From: CAVZRC01 sp963777695
GTDB lineage: Bacteria > Planctomycetota > Planctomycetia > Isosphaerales > Isosphaeraceae
DNA: 64,000 bases
Assembly: GCA_963777695.1 (NCBI GenBank)
Contig: CAVZRC010000004.1
Span: forward strand, 3,100,001 to 3,164,000
Reading direction: 5' to 3'
Shown here: piece after piece, positions 1 to 8,478 of the stretch
How the letters are laid out: each line of letters begins with the position of its first letter
Numbering within the stretch: the first letter of the stretch is position 1
The notes under the pieces: generated by a model
What the model was told of the DNA's origin: nothing
What the model saw: the letters and a program-made list of their open reading frames with translations, nothing else
Databases searched by the model: none
Program-made: the position numbers and the translations under genes

Positions 1-2
1 GC

Positions 3-650
3 CAGAAAGGTGACCTGTCTGCTGCTGAGGCCGAGTTCCGCAAGCTCGTCGAACTCGATCCCAAGGACCCTGACGCGGCGAGCGCCTTGGACCGCGTGCG
101 GCGGGCCGCGGATGTCTCGCCTCGTCTCGACGACGTCGTGGCCGGAAGGTCGGCCCCGGCCACCCCGGCCGAGGGCCTCGAGTTCGCTCGCCTGTGCGCC
201 TCGTCCTACCGGCGGCAATATGCTGCTGCCGCTCGCCTCTTCGACGGCGCCTTCGCCGGGGACCCGAAGCTGGCCGAGGTTCCGAATTCCGCGGATCGAT
301 ACAACGCCGCATGCGCCGCCCTCCTGGCCTCGATCGGCCGGGGCGTCAACGCCCCGGGCGTACCGGCCCAGCGGGCCGCACTCCGCGGGAAGGCCTTGGC
401 CTGGCTCCGCGCCGAACTCGCCGTTCGAGCCGCGCAGGCGAATTCCGACCAGCCTGCCGAGCGGCAGGCTTCCGCCGACAAGCTGTCGTGGTGGTTATCC
501 GACGCCGACCTTGCCATGGTCCGGGCCGGCGACCCCCAGCTCAATCTCCTCGCTGAGGAGCGGCCGGCCTGGGAATCGCTCTGGGCCGACGTCCGCGCGA
601 CGATCGAGGCCGCTACGAAGCCGGTCCAGGCCGCCAAGGCGATCCCGTAA
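3..650 (+). CDS. C-terminal part of a planctomycete TPR / Ser-Thr kinase-type protein (5' end outside window)
   Basis: The reading frame is open from the first bases of the window, through an apparent TTG at 87, to a stop at 650, so only the C-terminal ~215 residues are present. The stretch reads as a helical repeat tail: an EFRKLVELDPKDPDAAS-type tetratricopeptide unit, an RYNAACAALLA unit, then a block containing ALAWLRAEL, a WWLSDADLAMVR segment and a final ERPAWESLWADV. That ending is the usual C-terminus of the long planctomycete proteins that join an N-terminal Ser/Thr kinase, and often WD40 repeats, to TPRs. The kinase part would lie upstream of the window and is inferred, not seen. 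No partner gene is visible because the next ~300 bases are empty. Confidence 0.75.
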   Translation, partial: QKGDLSAAEAEFRKLVELDPKDPDAASALDRVRRAADVSPRLDDVVAGRSAPATPAEGLEFARLCASSYRRQYAAAARLFDGAFAGDPKLAEVPNSADRYNAACAALLASIGRGVNAPGVPAQRAALRGKALAWLRAELAVRAAQANSDQPAERQASADKLSWWLSDADLAMVRAGDPQLNLLAEERPAWESLWADVRATIEAATKPVQAAKAIP

Positions 651-969
651 CCATGATCGGTCCTTCCATTTAATACTCCTTGTCGATACCGAGTGATTCG
701 CCTCTTCGGCAGAGCAATATTGTTGGATGTCTACAAGAACCGCCTCACGTGGGACGAGGTTGGTATCCGTCTCGAGAACTTAAGGCAATTCCACTTACGC
801 CTCGCAGAGGCCGCTCGGAAACTCATCGATAACTCCGAGCTTTCTCAGTTACGATTAATCGAACCAGAGATCAACCGAAGCGGCCACTCGAACCTCATTT
901 CGTTGTGCAGGCCGGGTCAGGCGCAGTGCCTGCCTCGGCCCTTCCGTGCGGACCCAGTGAGTCGCTATC
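651..969. other. Gap without a supportable gene
   Basis: About 320 bases between the kinase-type C-terminus and the end of the minus-strand gene that follows. An open frame starting with GTG at 693 crosses it, but its codon use is unlike the neighbours and it runs on antisense into the next gene. I see no hairpin, repeat or promoter that I would defend. Confidence 0.4.
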
Positions 970-1734
970 TCATTCCCTCGTTCCGCGCAGCCGATCGACT
1001 GGGACCTTGAGATAGTACGTGAACGCGCCGAGCAGGTCGCCCTCCTTGGCGTTCGCGTGACTGTGTAGACAATCCGCCTTCGCGCGGATCGCGCCGAACA
1101 TTCGCGTCGGTGCTTCCCGGGTCCACACGAGTTCCTCACCGAACCGCACGGCGTTCAGCCCAAGGCGTTCGAACTCGTCGAGCGGTCGGCGTTTCGCTTG
1201 CCGGGCCAGCGGCGGCGTCGCCATCTCGTCGAGTACATACACCGAAGGCTCGTCATCGGCCAGCAGGCTGACCAGTCCGACACGGTCAATGCCCCGCGAT
1301 GCGACATAAACGGCGCGATCATTCGTGAAAAACAGCATGCGCAAGAACCCGAAACCTGAAAAGTCCTCGAATAAGTCGAGAGTGCGATCGTGGACATCGT
1401 ACGGTCCGGTCGTCCCGGTGGTGTTTTTCGGGGCGCGTTCGATTGAACGACAGTAGGTCGGCTGCATCGGCTCGGCGGGTTTGGGCAGCAACGTGCCGCC
1501 TTCCTGTCCCTTCAACACCCCCTCGTAGTTCAGGCCGTCCTCCCGCTCTGGATCGCCGGCGGGCCGTACTGCTCGCCGGCTCTGCTCCGATTTGCGAACG
1601 TCGTCGAACGGCTCCGCGGGCACAATCGGCTCTTGGGGCGAACCGGTCAGTACGCCACTCAAGATTATGGGCGTGACCTCGCGATCCACGTCACAACCGA
1701 TCCTCAGAAGCCCCCACCGAATCCGCCGATGCAA
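970..1734 (-). CDS. Hypothetical protein with degenerate cytochrome-c-like C-terminal motif
   Basis: A 254-residue frame beginning with TTG; the true start is uncertain because no ATG or good ribosome site lies near. The middle contains ERAPKNTTGTTGPYDVHD and a SLLADDEPSVYVLDEMATP segment. The end contains TRMFGAIRAKADCLHSHAN followed by EGDLLGAFTYYLKV. In planctomycete relatives that I recall, the equivalent end carries a c-type heme site (KADCLxCHxxxxGDLLGAF). Here the second cysteine is replaced, giving CLHSH, so covalent heme attachment by the normal CxxCH route is not expected. The gene is either a diverged non-heme version or decaying; its upstream neighbour is also a remnant. Function unknown; membership of that family is my inference. 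Confidence 0.45.
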   Translation of the reverse strand: MHRRIRWGLLRIGCDVDREVTPIILSGVLTGSPQEPIVPAEPFDDVRKSEQSRRAVRPAGDPEREDGLNYEGVLKGQEGGTLLPKPAEPMQPTYCRSIERAPKNTTGTTGPYDVHDRTLDLFEDFSGFGFLRMLFFTNDRAVYVASRGIDRVGLVSLLADDEPSVYVLDEMATPPLARQAKRRPLDEFERLGLNAVRFGEELVWTREAPTRMFGAIRAKADCLHSHANAKEGDLLGAFTYYLKVPVDRLRGTRE

Positions 1735-1898
1735 CCTCCGCCGCCACCGTCGAATGACCTTGCTTTCTCAGCTTCACGGGCACGCTTCTCCTCGCGGCGG
1801 GCGGCGGCAAGCGTCCTCTCCCGCTCCTCGGCTTCAATCTTCTCGATTTCGGCCGGGGTGAACAGCAATTCCGCCGGCAGGGGTTGCTCCTGACCCGA
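1704..1898 (-). pseudogene. Remnant of a coiled-coil, glycine-tailed protein
   Basis: A minus-strand frame of about 64 codons opens right after an in-frame TGA (1899-1901) and ends at TGA 1704-1706. It has no plausible start codon. It reads as the last part of a larger protein: FTPAEIEKIEAEERERT, a charged alanine/arginine/glutamate helix, then a GGGGGCIGGFGGGF tail. A charged helix followed by a Gly/Phe-rich end is common at the C-terminus of bacterial membrane or surface proteins. The rest of the gene is missing upstream, where palindromic repeats sit instead, so I read this as a truncated relic. It slightly overlaps the start of the next minus-strand gene. Confidence 0.4.
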
Positions 1899-2122
1899 TC
1901 AACCGGGCGTAATGTCCTCGGTCCGCTGCCGGGCCGGGGTCGGGGCAAATTCCGAGTGTCCGCCAGCATCAGGTTGCAACGGAGCCCCGCGTCTTGCGGG
2001 GGGGCGCTGATAAGACGAGGGCTTGCCCAGCCACTCCAGGCCGCAAGGCCGGAAAATCCTCTCGGTCGCGGCTTTCGATGCGCCGTGGTCTTTCGGAACC
2101 CACCGAGTCGCGGGGCTGCTGA

Positions 2123-2310
2123 CCACTGCGGTGAACATCTTTTCCGGAGCGTCGGACCGCCTGAAGGCGGAACTCCAGCGGTGATCTCTCCGTTCTCGTT
2201 GGAGTTCCGCCTTCAGGCGGTCCGCGCGCCATCGGCCGACCGCCTGAAGGCGGAACTCCAACCTCGGTCTCCGCGGGGATTACGGCTTTGCGAGATGTTC
2301 ACCGCAGTGG
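2123..2310. repeat. Perfect 18-bp inverted repeat flanking a palindrome cluster
   Basis: CCACTGCGGTGAACATCT at 2123-2140 is the exact reverse complement of AGATGTTCACCGCAGTGG at 2293-2310. Between the arms lie three copies of a 23-25 bp palindromic element (see next entry). CTGCTGAC adjoins both arms as a direct copy (2116-2123 and 2312-2319). No transposase frame fits in the 150 bases between, so if it is mobile it is non-autonomous. It lies in the ~600-base gap (1899-2504) before the ABC transporter operon; I see no gene in that gap. Confidence 0.6.
2154..2262. repeat. Three copies of a REP-like palindromic element
   Basis: A GACCGCCTGAAGGCGGAACT-type unit occurs at 2154-2177 and 2238-2262, and in reverse orientation at 2199-2223. 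Each copy has a CCGCCT/AGGCGG self-complementary core. The reverse copy can also pair with either neighbour as a 20+ bp hairpin. The same element recurs as an inverted pair at 20134-20200, 18 kb away, so this is a dispersed family and not a local accident. Bacterial REP elements behave this way; a RAYT-type transposase is not seen in the window. Confidence 0.7.
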
Positions 2311-2504
2311 ACTGCTGACTCATCCAGGGACGATAGCCTTTGAACGTCCTGCCAGGTAGAATCGCCCCCTCGGCCATGCACGGCGAACCCGGTGGGCTTC
2401 GGACCTGTCTGGCACTTCTGGACTCACTCCGCGCCCATGGTGTGAACTGTCCTGACACGGGACTCTTCATGGACCGTCGCATCTGGGCCTCACCGAGGAG
2501 CCTC

Positions 2505-3491
2505 ATGACCCAAACCGATCTCGACCGAGACGTAGACTCCGTGCTGGTGGTGAGCGAGCTGACGAAGATCTATCCGGGGAAGACGCCGACGACCGCCGTG
2601 GATCGGCTCTCGTTCGCGCTGGGCCGGGGCGAGATCCTGGGCCTGCTCGGCCCCAACGGCGCCGGCAAGACGACGACCATCCAGATGCTCCTGAGCACGC
2701 TCGCGCCGACCTCGGGCGAGATCCGCTACTTCGGCCGGTCGCTGGCAAACGCCCGCTCCGAGATCCTCGGCAAGGTCGGCTTCGCCAGCGCCTATTCGAA
2801 ATTACCCCGGCGGCTGACCGTCGCCGAGAACCTCAATGTCTTCGGCCGGCTGTACGGCCTCAATGCCCGCGAGCGGAACGAGCGGACGCAAGAGCTGCTC
2901 GCGCGGTTCGGGGTCTGGGACCTCCGCGGCCGGCAGATGGAAGGGCTATCGGCCGGCCAGACCACGCGGGTGATGCTGGCCAAGGCGTTCCTGGCGCGTC
3001 CGAAGGTCGCGCTGCTGGACGAGCCGACGGCCTCGCTCGACCCGGACATCGCCGTCGAGGTCCGCGACTTCGTCCGCAGCCGGCGCGACGAGGAAGGGGT
3101 CTCGATCGTCTTCACGTCGCACAACATGGACGAGGTGGCGCAGCTCTGCGACCGGGTCATCTTCCTCGACCGGGGCCGGATCGCCTCCAGCGGACGCCCG
3201 GACGAGCTGGCTGCGTCGGTCGCATCGGCTCGGCTGCAACTTCGCGTCACCCGGGGGCTCGACCGACTCCTCGGCCACGCCGAGGCCGCCGGCCTGGTCT
3301 GCTCGGTCGGCGACGGCTCCGTCGAGGTCGAGATCGACGAGCCCCGGATCGCCGACTTCCTCGCGAGCCTCGCCGCGGCCGACGTCCGCTATTCGGAGAT
3401 CGCGATCCGCAAGCCGACGCTGGAGGATTACTTCCTCAAGCTGGCTGCGGCCCGCAACGAGCCCGGCCCTGTCGAGGAGGTGTCGTCATGA
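2505..3491 (+). CDS. ABC transporter ATP-binding protein (ABC-2 exporter type)
   Basis: A 328-residue nucleotide-binding subunit. Walker A GPNGAGKTT is at residues 49-57, the signature LSAGQTTR begins at about 148, and Walker B VALLDEPTASLDPD ends in the Asp/Glu pair at 172-173. A SHNMDEV stretch supplies the switch histidine. ATG 2505 is chosen because GAGGAG precedes it by a few bases and homologous sequence starts just after it; the frame is open further upstream but that part looks non-coding. A C-terminal ~90-residue extension follows the ATPase core, as in DrrA-like subunits. The stop overlaps the permease start (ATGA-type overlap), so the two are translationally coupled. Substrate unknown. 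Confidence 0.9.
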   Translation: MTQTDLDRDVDSVLVVSELTKIYPGKTPTTAVDRLSFALGRGEILGLLGPNGAGKTTTIQMLLSTLAPTSGEIRYFGRSLANARSEILGKVGFASAYSKLPRRLTVAENLNVFGRLYGLNARERNERTQELLARFGVWDLRGRQMEGLSAGQTTRVMLAKAFLARPKVALLDEPTASLDPDIAVEVRDFVRSRRDEEGVSIVFTSHNMDEVAQLCDRVIFLDRGRIASSGRPDELAASVASARLQLRVTRGLDRLLGHAEAAGLVCSVGDGSVEVEIDEPRIADFLASLAAADVRYSEIAIRKPTLEDYFLKLAAARNEPGPVEEVSS

Positions 3492-4280
3492 GACCGAGCA
3501 TTGGGCGGATCATCGCCATGACCCTGCGACACCTCTACCTGGTCCCGCGGACGCTCGAGAGCTGGGGCGAGGCGATCTACTGGCCGATCGTGGACCTGCT
3601 GCTCTGGGGCCTCACGACCCGATGGGTCGAGTCGTCCTCGGGCGAGGTCCCGCGGCTGGCCATGCTGGTGCTCACCGGCGTGGTCTTCTGGCAGGTCATC
3701 TGGCGACTCCAACTACGAGATCTCGGTCAACCTGCTGGAGGAGTTCTGGAACCAGAACCTGGTCAACCTCTTCGCCACGCCGCTGAGCGTCTGGGAGTGG
3801 TCGATCAGCCTGGTCGTCCTCGGGCTGATCAAGAACCTCCTGACGCTGACCGTCGGCATCGGCGGCGTCTGGCTGCTCTATCGGCTCAACATCTTCGAGG
3901 TCGGCTGGATGCTCCTGCCGTTCCTGTTCTCGCTGATGATGTCGGGCTGGTTCATGGGATTCACGGCCTCGGCGCTGATCATCTATTACGGCCGGCGGGT
4001 CCAGAACCTGGCCTGGATGCTCGCCTACGCGCTGGCGCCGTTCAGCGCCGTGTTCTATCCGGTCAGCTCGCTGCCCGGCTGGGCGCAGTCGGTCTCGTCG
4101 GGCCTGCCGATGACGTACATCTTCGAAGGCATGCGCCAGATCCTCCGCGGCGGCCCGCTCCCGATCCGGTCGCTGGCGATCAGCTTCGGCCTGAACGTCG
4201 TCTACCTCACCCTGTCGATCCTCTTCTTCGGCCGGATGTTCGAACGCAGCCGGGCCAAGGGCCTCGGGCGTCTGGATTAG
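3488..4280 (+). CDS. ABC-2 type permease, interrupted by a +1 frameshift
   Basis: This is the membrane partner of the preceding ATPase, with about six hydrophobic segments. The first frame runs from ATG 3488 to VVFWQVIWR and then turns into low-complexity nonsense. The correct reading resumes one base later as SNYEISVNLLEEFWNQNLV and continues to the stop at 4280, giving a ~263-residue product. The extra base is at about 3704-3707 (TGGCGACTCC where TGGCGCTCC would keep frame). C-terminal segments include FLFSLMMSGWFMGFTASAL and a PVSSLPGW loop typical of ABC-2 permeases. Either the gene is broken or the base is a sequencing error; conservation on both sides favours error. Confidence 0.8.
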
Positions 4281-4384
4281 TCGGCGGTGCTCGATAGGGG
4301 ACAAAAGGAGAATCGATGGCGAGCCTCGGCGAGATGTGCCACGATGAAGCGGGACTAACATCGATCAGAAAGGGTGACCCTCCG

Positions 4385-5468
4385 ATGAGAATCAAGCGTT
4401 TGAGCATCCAAGACTTCCGAGGGTTTCGTCGATTCGAGATGAACGAACTCGGTCGGATTAACCTGATCGTCGGCTCGAACAACTGCGGGAAGACGACGGT
4501 CCTGGAAGCCATCAGTATCCTGATGGCTCACGGGAATCCCGCGGCCATCTGGACGGTCCTCAGTCGGCGCGGGGAGGTCATCTGGGTCGAGCACGATGAG
4601 CCGGCGAAGGGCTCTTCGAAGTTCTACGAGGTCCAGCAGCTCTTTCGAGGCTTCGAGATCGGGGTGGGCACACAATTCCGTCTCGCGGCGGACGCGGAGA
4701 CCGGCACTGTGGAGATGGTTGCCAAGGTCGGTGATGACTACCGGCCGTCTCAACCTCAAGGCCCGGCGCGCGAACTCCTTCACGCCAACCTGCCTCCGGA
4801 GTTCCTCACGGCCCGGACGCTTTCACTCTCCTGGTCGAACGAGAGGTCCCAGCCTAGCTGCGAGGGTGGTCCCACAGGATGGATCGCCGCTCCAGTGGAT
4901 CTCGTCATCCCCCCTTACGCCGGATGAGGTCGCCGCACTCTTCGGCGATGTCGTGCTGACGCCGGATGAAGACACGGTGATCGAGGCCGTGCGGATCATC
5001 GAACCGACGATCGAACGCCTCGGCTCCGCGATGTCGCGGAGGACCATGTCCGGTATCAGCTTCCCGCGCCCGGCCAGCACCTTCGTGAAGCTCAAGGGGA
5101 CCAAAGATCGGATATCAATGCGAAGCATGGGTGGAGGAATCTGGCATCTCCAAAGCCTGGCGCTGGCCCTGGTCCATTCGAGAGACGGGATCCTCCTCAT
5201 CGATGATATCGACACCGGCCTTCACTATACGGTGATGCAAGACATGTGGAAGTTCCTGGACTCCGCTACGAAGGCGTACAACGTCCAGGTCTTCGCCACG
5301 ACCCACAGCCGGGATTGCTATGATAGCCTGGCCGCCATATCCCACGAGTCCGTTTCCGATGACAGCGAGGTGACAATCCAGCGTATCGAGCGCGGTCGCG
5401 AGAAGGCAGTCGCCTATTCTGAGCAAATGATCACTGCTGCCGCCGAACACGACTACGAGGTACGCTGA
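4385..5468 (+). CDS. AAA (AAA_15 / OLD-like) ATPase, frameshifted
   Basis: A RecF/OLD-like ATPase. It begins MRIKRLSIQDFRGF, with Walker A GSNNCGKTT at residues 30-38. The second half, in another frame, carries SMGGGIWHLQSLALALV (signature-like), ILLIDDIDTGLH (Walker B) and FATTHSRD (switch histidine). The frame changes at about 4850, where removing one T from CAGCCTAGC restores continuous reading (QPAARVVPQDG). ATG 4385 matches the usual family start; ATG 4316, preceded by AAGGAG, is an alternative that adds 23 residues. The stop lies three bases before the next gene, a TOPRIM protein, so the two form an operon. Together they recall split OLD-type systems (see findings). Confidence 0.8.
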
Positions 5469-5470
5469 GT

Positions 5471-6127
5471 ATGACTAGAGCCAATCCGAATATCCTCCTC
5501 GTCGAAGGCGACGAGGATCGGCGAATCATCCCCTTCCTCATGGATGAATATATTGTTTGGGGAAACAAGAAGGAAGATTGGGTGGACGAGATCGAATCGC
5601 ACGATGGAATTGAGAATCTGCTCAAGCCCGGAAATATCAAAGCAGCAGCGATTACCCCCGGCCGGAGGGCCATCGGGATCGTCGTCGATGCCAATGACCA
5701 TTTCGATTCGAGATGGGCATCGGTCAGGTGGTGCTGCCTCGGGATCGCCGACGACTTCCCGGAGGACTTGCCACCAGAGGGCTTGATCCACCAAAACTCC
5801 GACGGACTACGAATCGGCGTCTGGATCATGCCCGACAACCAATCGCGCGGCATGCTCGAGACGTTCCTGGGCCATCTCATCGACCCGGCGGATGCGACGC
5901 TCTGGGCCTTCGCGCAAGAGTCTTGTGCGCGGTCGCGCGATCATGGCGCGGCTTACACGGATCCGCATCGCGACAAGGCGAATATCCATACATACCTGGC
6001 CTGGCGCGATCCGCCGGGGATGCAACTACACGTCTCGGTCTTCGCCAAAGCACTGGATGCACGGCTGCCATTGGCCGATCGATTCGCGAGGTGGTTCATC
6101 GACCTGTACCGGCTCACGCCGCGCTGA
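5471..6127 (+). CDS. DUF3226-like TOPRIM protein, partner of the AAA ATPase
   Basis: A 218-residue protein whose start NILLVEGDEDRRI places the TOPRIM glutamate at residue 12. The sheet GIVVDANDHF gives the paired aspartates at 73 and 76 (DxxD, the usual metal-binding site of TOPRIM folds). The family is DUF3226-like as I recognise it, and such proteins sit directly downstream of AAA_15 ATPases. Known relatives with this split ATPase/TOPRIM arrangement act as nucleases or triggers in phage defence (OLD, Gabija GajA, PARIS AriB), but the exact activity here is inferred. The gene starts three bases after the ATPase stop and is intact. Confidence 0.75.
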   Translation: MTRANPNILLVEGDEDRRIIPFLMDEYIVWGNKKEDWVDEIESHDGIENLLKPGNIKAAAITPGRRAIGIVVDANDHFDSRWASVRWCCLGIADDFPEDLPPEGLIHQNSDGLRIGVWIMPDNQSRGMLETFLGHLIDPADATLWAFAQESCARSRDHGAAYTDPHRDKANIHTYLAWRDPPGMQLHVSVFAKALDARLPLADRFARWFIDLYRLTPR

Positions 6128-6153
6128 CTTCGATGTCCGGACAGACTCCTGTT

Positions 6154-7236
6154 CTACGGCTTGGGTGCCTCGCGATGCGTCGGCGGCTGGCTGGAGAGCT
6201 GGACCAACGCCTCGAGCACCCGCGGCCTCTGCTCGGGCCGGAGGATGAGATAGCGATGAAGTCCCTCCGGCAACGCTTCGAACCGCGTGGAGCCGTCGGC
6301 CTCGACGGTCACCTTCCCTTGCGGGGACAGGTCGAAGTACCCGCGGTCGCCGAGGACCGCCACCAGGACGCTGGTCAGGTCCCAGGTCGGCCGGTTGTGC
6401 GGCGGCGGGTTGCGCTTGATGTACGCCTCGGAAACGGGATGATGCGGAACATATCCATAGTCGCGCTCGATGCTGATCGCGGGATAGGGCAAAGCGATCC
6501 CGATCTCGAACCCGCTGTAGAGCATCGCCGTCGGCCAGTGTTTGGCCAGCGCCTGAGAGCTGGCGAGATCCTTGACGACGTTGTACTCCCCGTAGCGGCG
6601 ATTCCCCTCGATTGGGGTGAATGCGCCGGCCATCAGCGAGAGCAGCTTCACCTTGCGTTTCACCAGCTCGATACCCGTCATCGGCGAGTACTCGTCCGCG
6701 GGCGAATCGAGCAGCCGGGCGAGATTGGTCGAGAACCCGACCTGGGCGATCACGACGGAATGATCGGGCTGGGCCGAGAGCGTCTTGCGGAGGATCGAAA
6801 TGGCACTCGGAGCCGACCTCCTCGAGAGGAGGTCATGCGGATAGCGGAACTTTCCGTCCGCATCCTTCTCCTCGACCAGCGAGAGGAACGCGCTCTCCTC
6901 GACGACACCCCCCTTCCCCACCACGCCGATGGGGATGTCGCCCCGCCCGTAGAAGGTGTTGACCGCGTCGACGAACGGGGCGGCCTGCTCGTGGTCGACG
7001 CTGATCGTCACGGCCAGCAGCCGGCAATGCCCGCGCAACTCGAGCGCATGGATCATGCCCAGGGCCAGCACGTCGTCGCAGTCGCCGCAGATGTCGGTAT
7101 CGAAGATCAGCCGCACCGGCTCGACGGCGTCGGCCCGGGCCGAAGGGGCGTCCAGGTCGATCGCCAGCATCGCGGTCGCGACCGGCAGGACGAGCGTCGC
7201 AAGGAGATCCCATCGCATGGCCGGTCGGTTCCTCAT
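6154..7236 (-). CDS. Exported nucleoside hydrolase-family protein
   Basis: A 360-residue protein with an N-terminal hydrophobic segment and a likely cleavage site near SARADA, so periplasmic or exported. After it comes FDTDICGDCDD (residues 45-55), the DTDxxxDxDD calcium/ribose-binding motif of inosine-uridine hydrolases. Conserved blocks follow, including VVIAQVGFSTNLARLL and KLLSLMAGAF. Planctomycetes often have this family with a signal peptide, where it may salvage nucleosides outside the cytoplasm; substrate is not predictable. ATG 7236 is used; ATG 7218 (MRWDLL) would give a shorter signal peptide. It converges on the TOPRIM gene with a 26-base gap. Confidence 0.85.
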   Translation of the reverse strand: MRNRPAMRWDLLATLVLPVATAMLAIDLDAPSARADAVEPVRLIFDTDICGDCDDVLALGMIHALELRGHCRLLAVTISVDHEQAAPFVDAVNTFYGRGDIPIGVVGKGGVVEESAFLSLVEEKDADGKFRYPHDLLSRRSAPSAISILRKTLSAQPDHSVVIAQVGFSTNLARLLDSPADEYSPMTGIELVKRKVKLLSLMAGAFTPIEGNRRYGEYNVVKDLASSQALAKHWPTAMLYSGFEIGIALPYPAISIERDYGYVPHHPVSEAYIKRNPPPHNRPTWDLTSVLVAVLGDRGYFDLSPQGKVTVEADGSTRFEALPEGLHRYLILRPEQRPRVLEALVQLSSQPPTHREAPKP

Positions 7237-7773
7237 CGGTCGCGTTCAATCGGGGAGTCTTCGCACCGAGGCGTTCTTTACTATAGGAGAGCCGGAGCGT
7301 CCGGGGCAACGGGCTACTCTCGGTCCTCGGCGCGGAAATCCGCCTTTTCTGGCGATTTTTTATCTGCGGTCTAGTTCAAGGCTTCCGGCGGCCAGACGCC
7401 CCGATCCGCCGTCGGAGCGTTCGAGGATTTGCAAAGTTGCGGCATAGTAATAATAGAGATTCTTGTGGGATCGCTTCCATCGGGAGCCAGGGTCCATTGA
7501 CAGTTTGTCCGACCGAAAAACGATGGGTCCGCTCCGTTCATCATCGGCCAGGATTCGCGTCGCTGACACCACCCGTTCGCGGCGAGGGCGCCAGGTCGTT
7601 ACGGGTACTGGAGATCGGAGATGGCGACCTTGCGAAATGTGGCCAGTGACTGCAAACCGTCGCGATGAGCCGCGATCGGCAACTGATAAGCCCGCAAGAA
7701 ATCGCCAGGCCCTTGCAGTTGTCCGACTCTTCTTGTAGAAGTCGATCGTCCGGCATGGATCGGTTCCAGAAGT
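7237..7773. other. Gap upstream of the retron RNAs
   Basis: About 540 bases between the start of the nucleoside hydrolase gene and the first structured RNA. It should hold the promoter of the minus-strand hydrolase and that of the plus-strand RNA. A weak TTGCAG (7713-7718) / TGTAGA (7734-7739) pair precedes the RNA, but its 15-base spacing is short and I do not call it a promoter. Open minus-strand frames cross this gap into the RNA region; they look fortuitous. Confidence 0.4.
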
Positions 7774-8029
7774 GGCATCGGGGAGGACAGGTCTAGCTCG
7801 GTGCTCTGCACCAGGGCGGCGATGCGCCGCCCGAGCGTTTGCTCGGTCATGCTGCACAACGAAGGCTGTTTCAGGCCCGCTGATCCCCCGGAAGTGGGGA
7901 CGAGCGCCGGCGGTCCTGGGACAACCCCGCCGGTCGTGGTTCCGCCAGCGTTCGTCCCCACTTCCGGGGGGCGGCCCAGAGAGCCTTCGATGTCCCAGGT
8001 CTTGTGGTAGACGAAATTCCCGTGATGCC
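7774..8029 (+). ncRNA. Candidate retron msr-msd RNA, copy 1
   Basis: The core 7788-8011 (224 nt) is one of two same-length copies. Features in order: a1 GGCATC (7774-7779) pairing with GATGCC (8024-8029), with GGGA/TCCC continuing it; TAGC at 7794-7797, the usual context of the retron branching guanosine (candidate G7796); msr-like hairpins GGTGC-TCT-GCACC (7800-7812), GCGGC/GCCGC (7816-7830) and CCGAGC-GTTT-GCTCGG (7831-7846); then an msd-like hairpin with outer stem CGAAGGCT/AGCCTTCG (7860-7867/7982-7989), CCGC/GCGG, and a 29-bp stem (7885-7913/7942-7970) closed by a 28-nt loop. It has the strand of the retron operon starting at 8572. Assignment as msr-msd is inference from structure and context. 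Confidence 0.75.
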
Positions 8030-8032
8030 GAG

Positions 8033-8067
8033 GGCGGGTTGTCTCGTTGATCGCGGGACAGCCCGCC
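8033..8067 (+). terminator. GC-rich hairpin after retron RNA copy 1
   Basis: GGCGGGTTGTC (8033-8043) pairs with GACAGCCCGCC (8057-8067) through one G-U pair, with a 13-base loop. There is no T-run after it, so it is a terminator or RNA-end structure only by position. The same GGGCGGG/CCCGCC base with a different middle follows copy 2. Confidence 0.45.
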
Positions 8068-8221
8068 TTCCCTATCCAAGCCCGCGTTTCTCCGGATCGA
8101 CAGTCCGTCAGCCCAGGGTCGCCGGCCGAATTTCGTCGATTTTGACGAAAAAGCCGCCAACCCCTTGCGGACGCCTTGACGTTGGTGTACAAAACATCCG
8201 TTCATTGCCGTGGTCGTGAAG

Positions 8222-8475
8222 CATCCAGGAGTCCAGGTCTAGCTCGGTGCTCTGCACCAGGGTGGCGATGCGCCGCCCGAGCGTTTGCTCGGTCATGCTG
8301 CACAACGAAGGCTGTTTCAGGACCGCTGATCCCCCGGAATACCCGACGGGGCCTTGCGGTCCTGGGACAACCCCGCCGGACGTGGTTCCGCAAGGCCCCG
8401 TCGGGTATTCCGGGGGGCGGTCCAGAGAGCCTTCGATGTCCCAGGTCTTGTAGTAGATGACTCGAATCCTGGATG
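8222..8475 (+). ncRNA. Candidate retron msr-msd RNA, copy 2
   Basis: The core 8234-8457 is the same length as copy 1 and offset by 446 bases. Outside two 20-base arms it differs at five positions only. In the arms (8340-8359 and 8388-8407) ten positions per arm differ from copy 1, yet all 20 pairs form: nine are double changes, and two single changes turn a C-A mismatch and a G-U pair of copy 1 into T-A and G-C. Outside the arms, 8322/8421 changes C/C to A/T and 8263 becomes a U-G pair in its hairpin. The flanking a1/a2 is again complementary but different in sequence: CATCCAGGA (8222-8230) with TCCTGGATG (8467-8475). TAGC at 8240-8243 holds candidate branch G8242. A TTGACG lies at 8176-8181 without a convincing -10. 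Confidence 0.78.
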
Positions 8476-8478
8476 GTG

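Noticed and set aside
693..1010. Plus-strand frame of 105 codons starting with GTG
   Set aside because: It runs antisense into the gene at 970-1734, has atypical codon use and no recognisable product.
5713..7374. 553-codon plus-strand frame over the nucleoside hydrolase gene
   Set aside because: Antisense shadow of a well conserved minus-strand gene.
7360..8205. Long minus-strand frames crossing retron RNA copy 1 (also 7599-8192)
   Set aside because: All three changes that fall in codons of the repeated part are amino-acid changing, the frames run through long palindromes, and no product is recognised; structure explains the conservation better than coding.
7788..8457. Integron attC sites or a MITE as an explanation of the two 224-nt copies
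   Set aside because: No integrase, no cassette genes, no terminal inverted repeats or target duplications; TAGC, msr-like hairpins and RT downstream fit a retron better.
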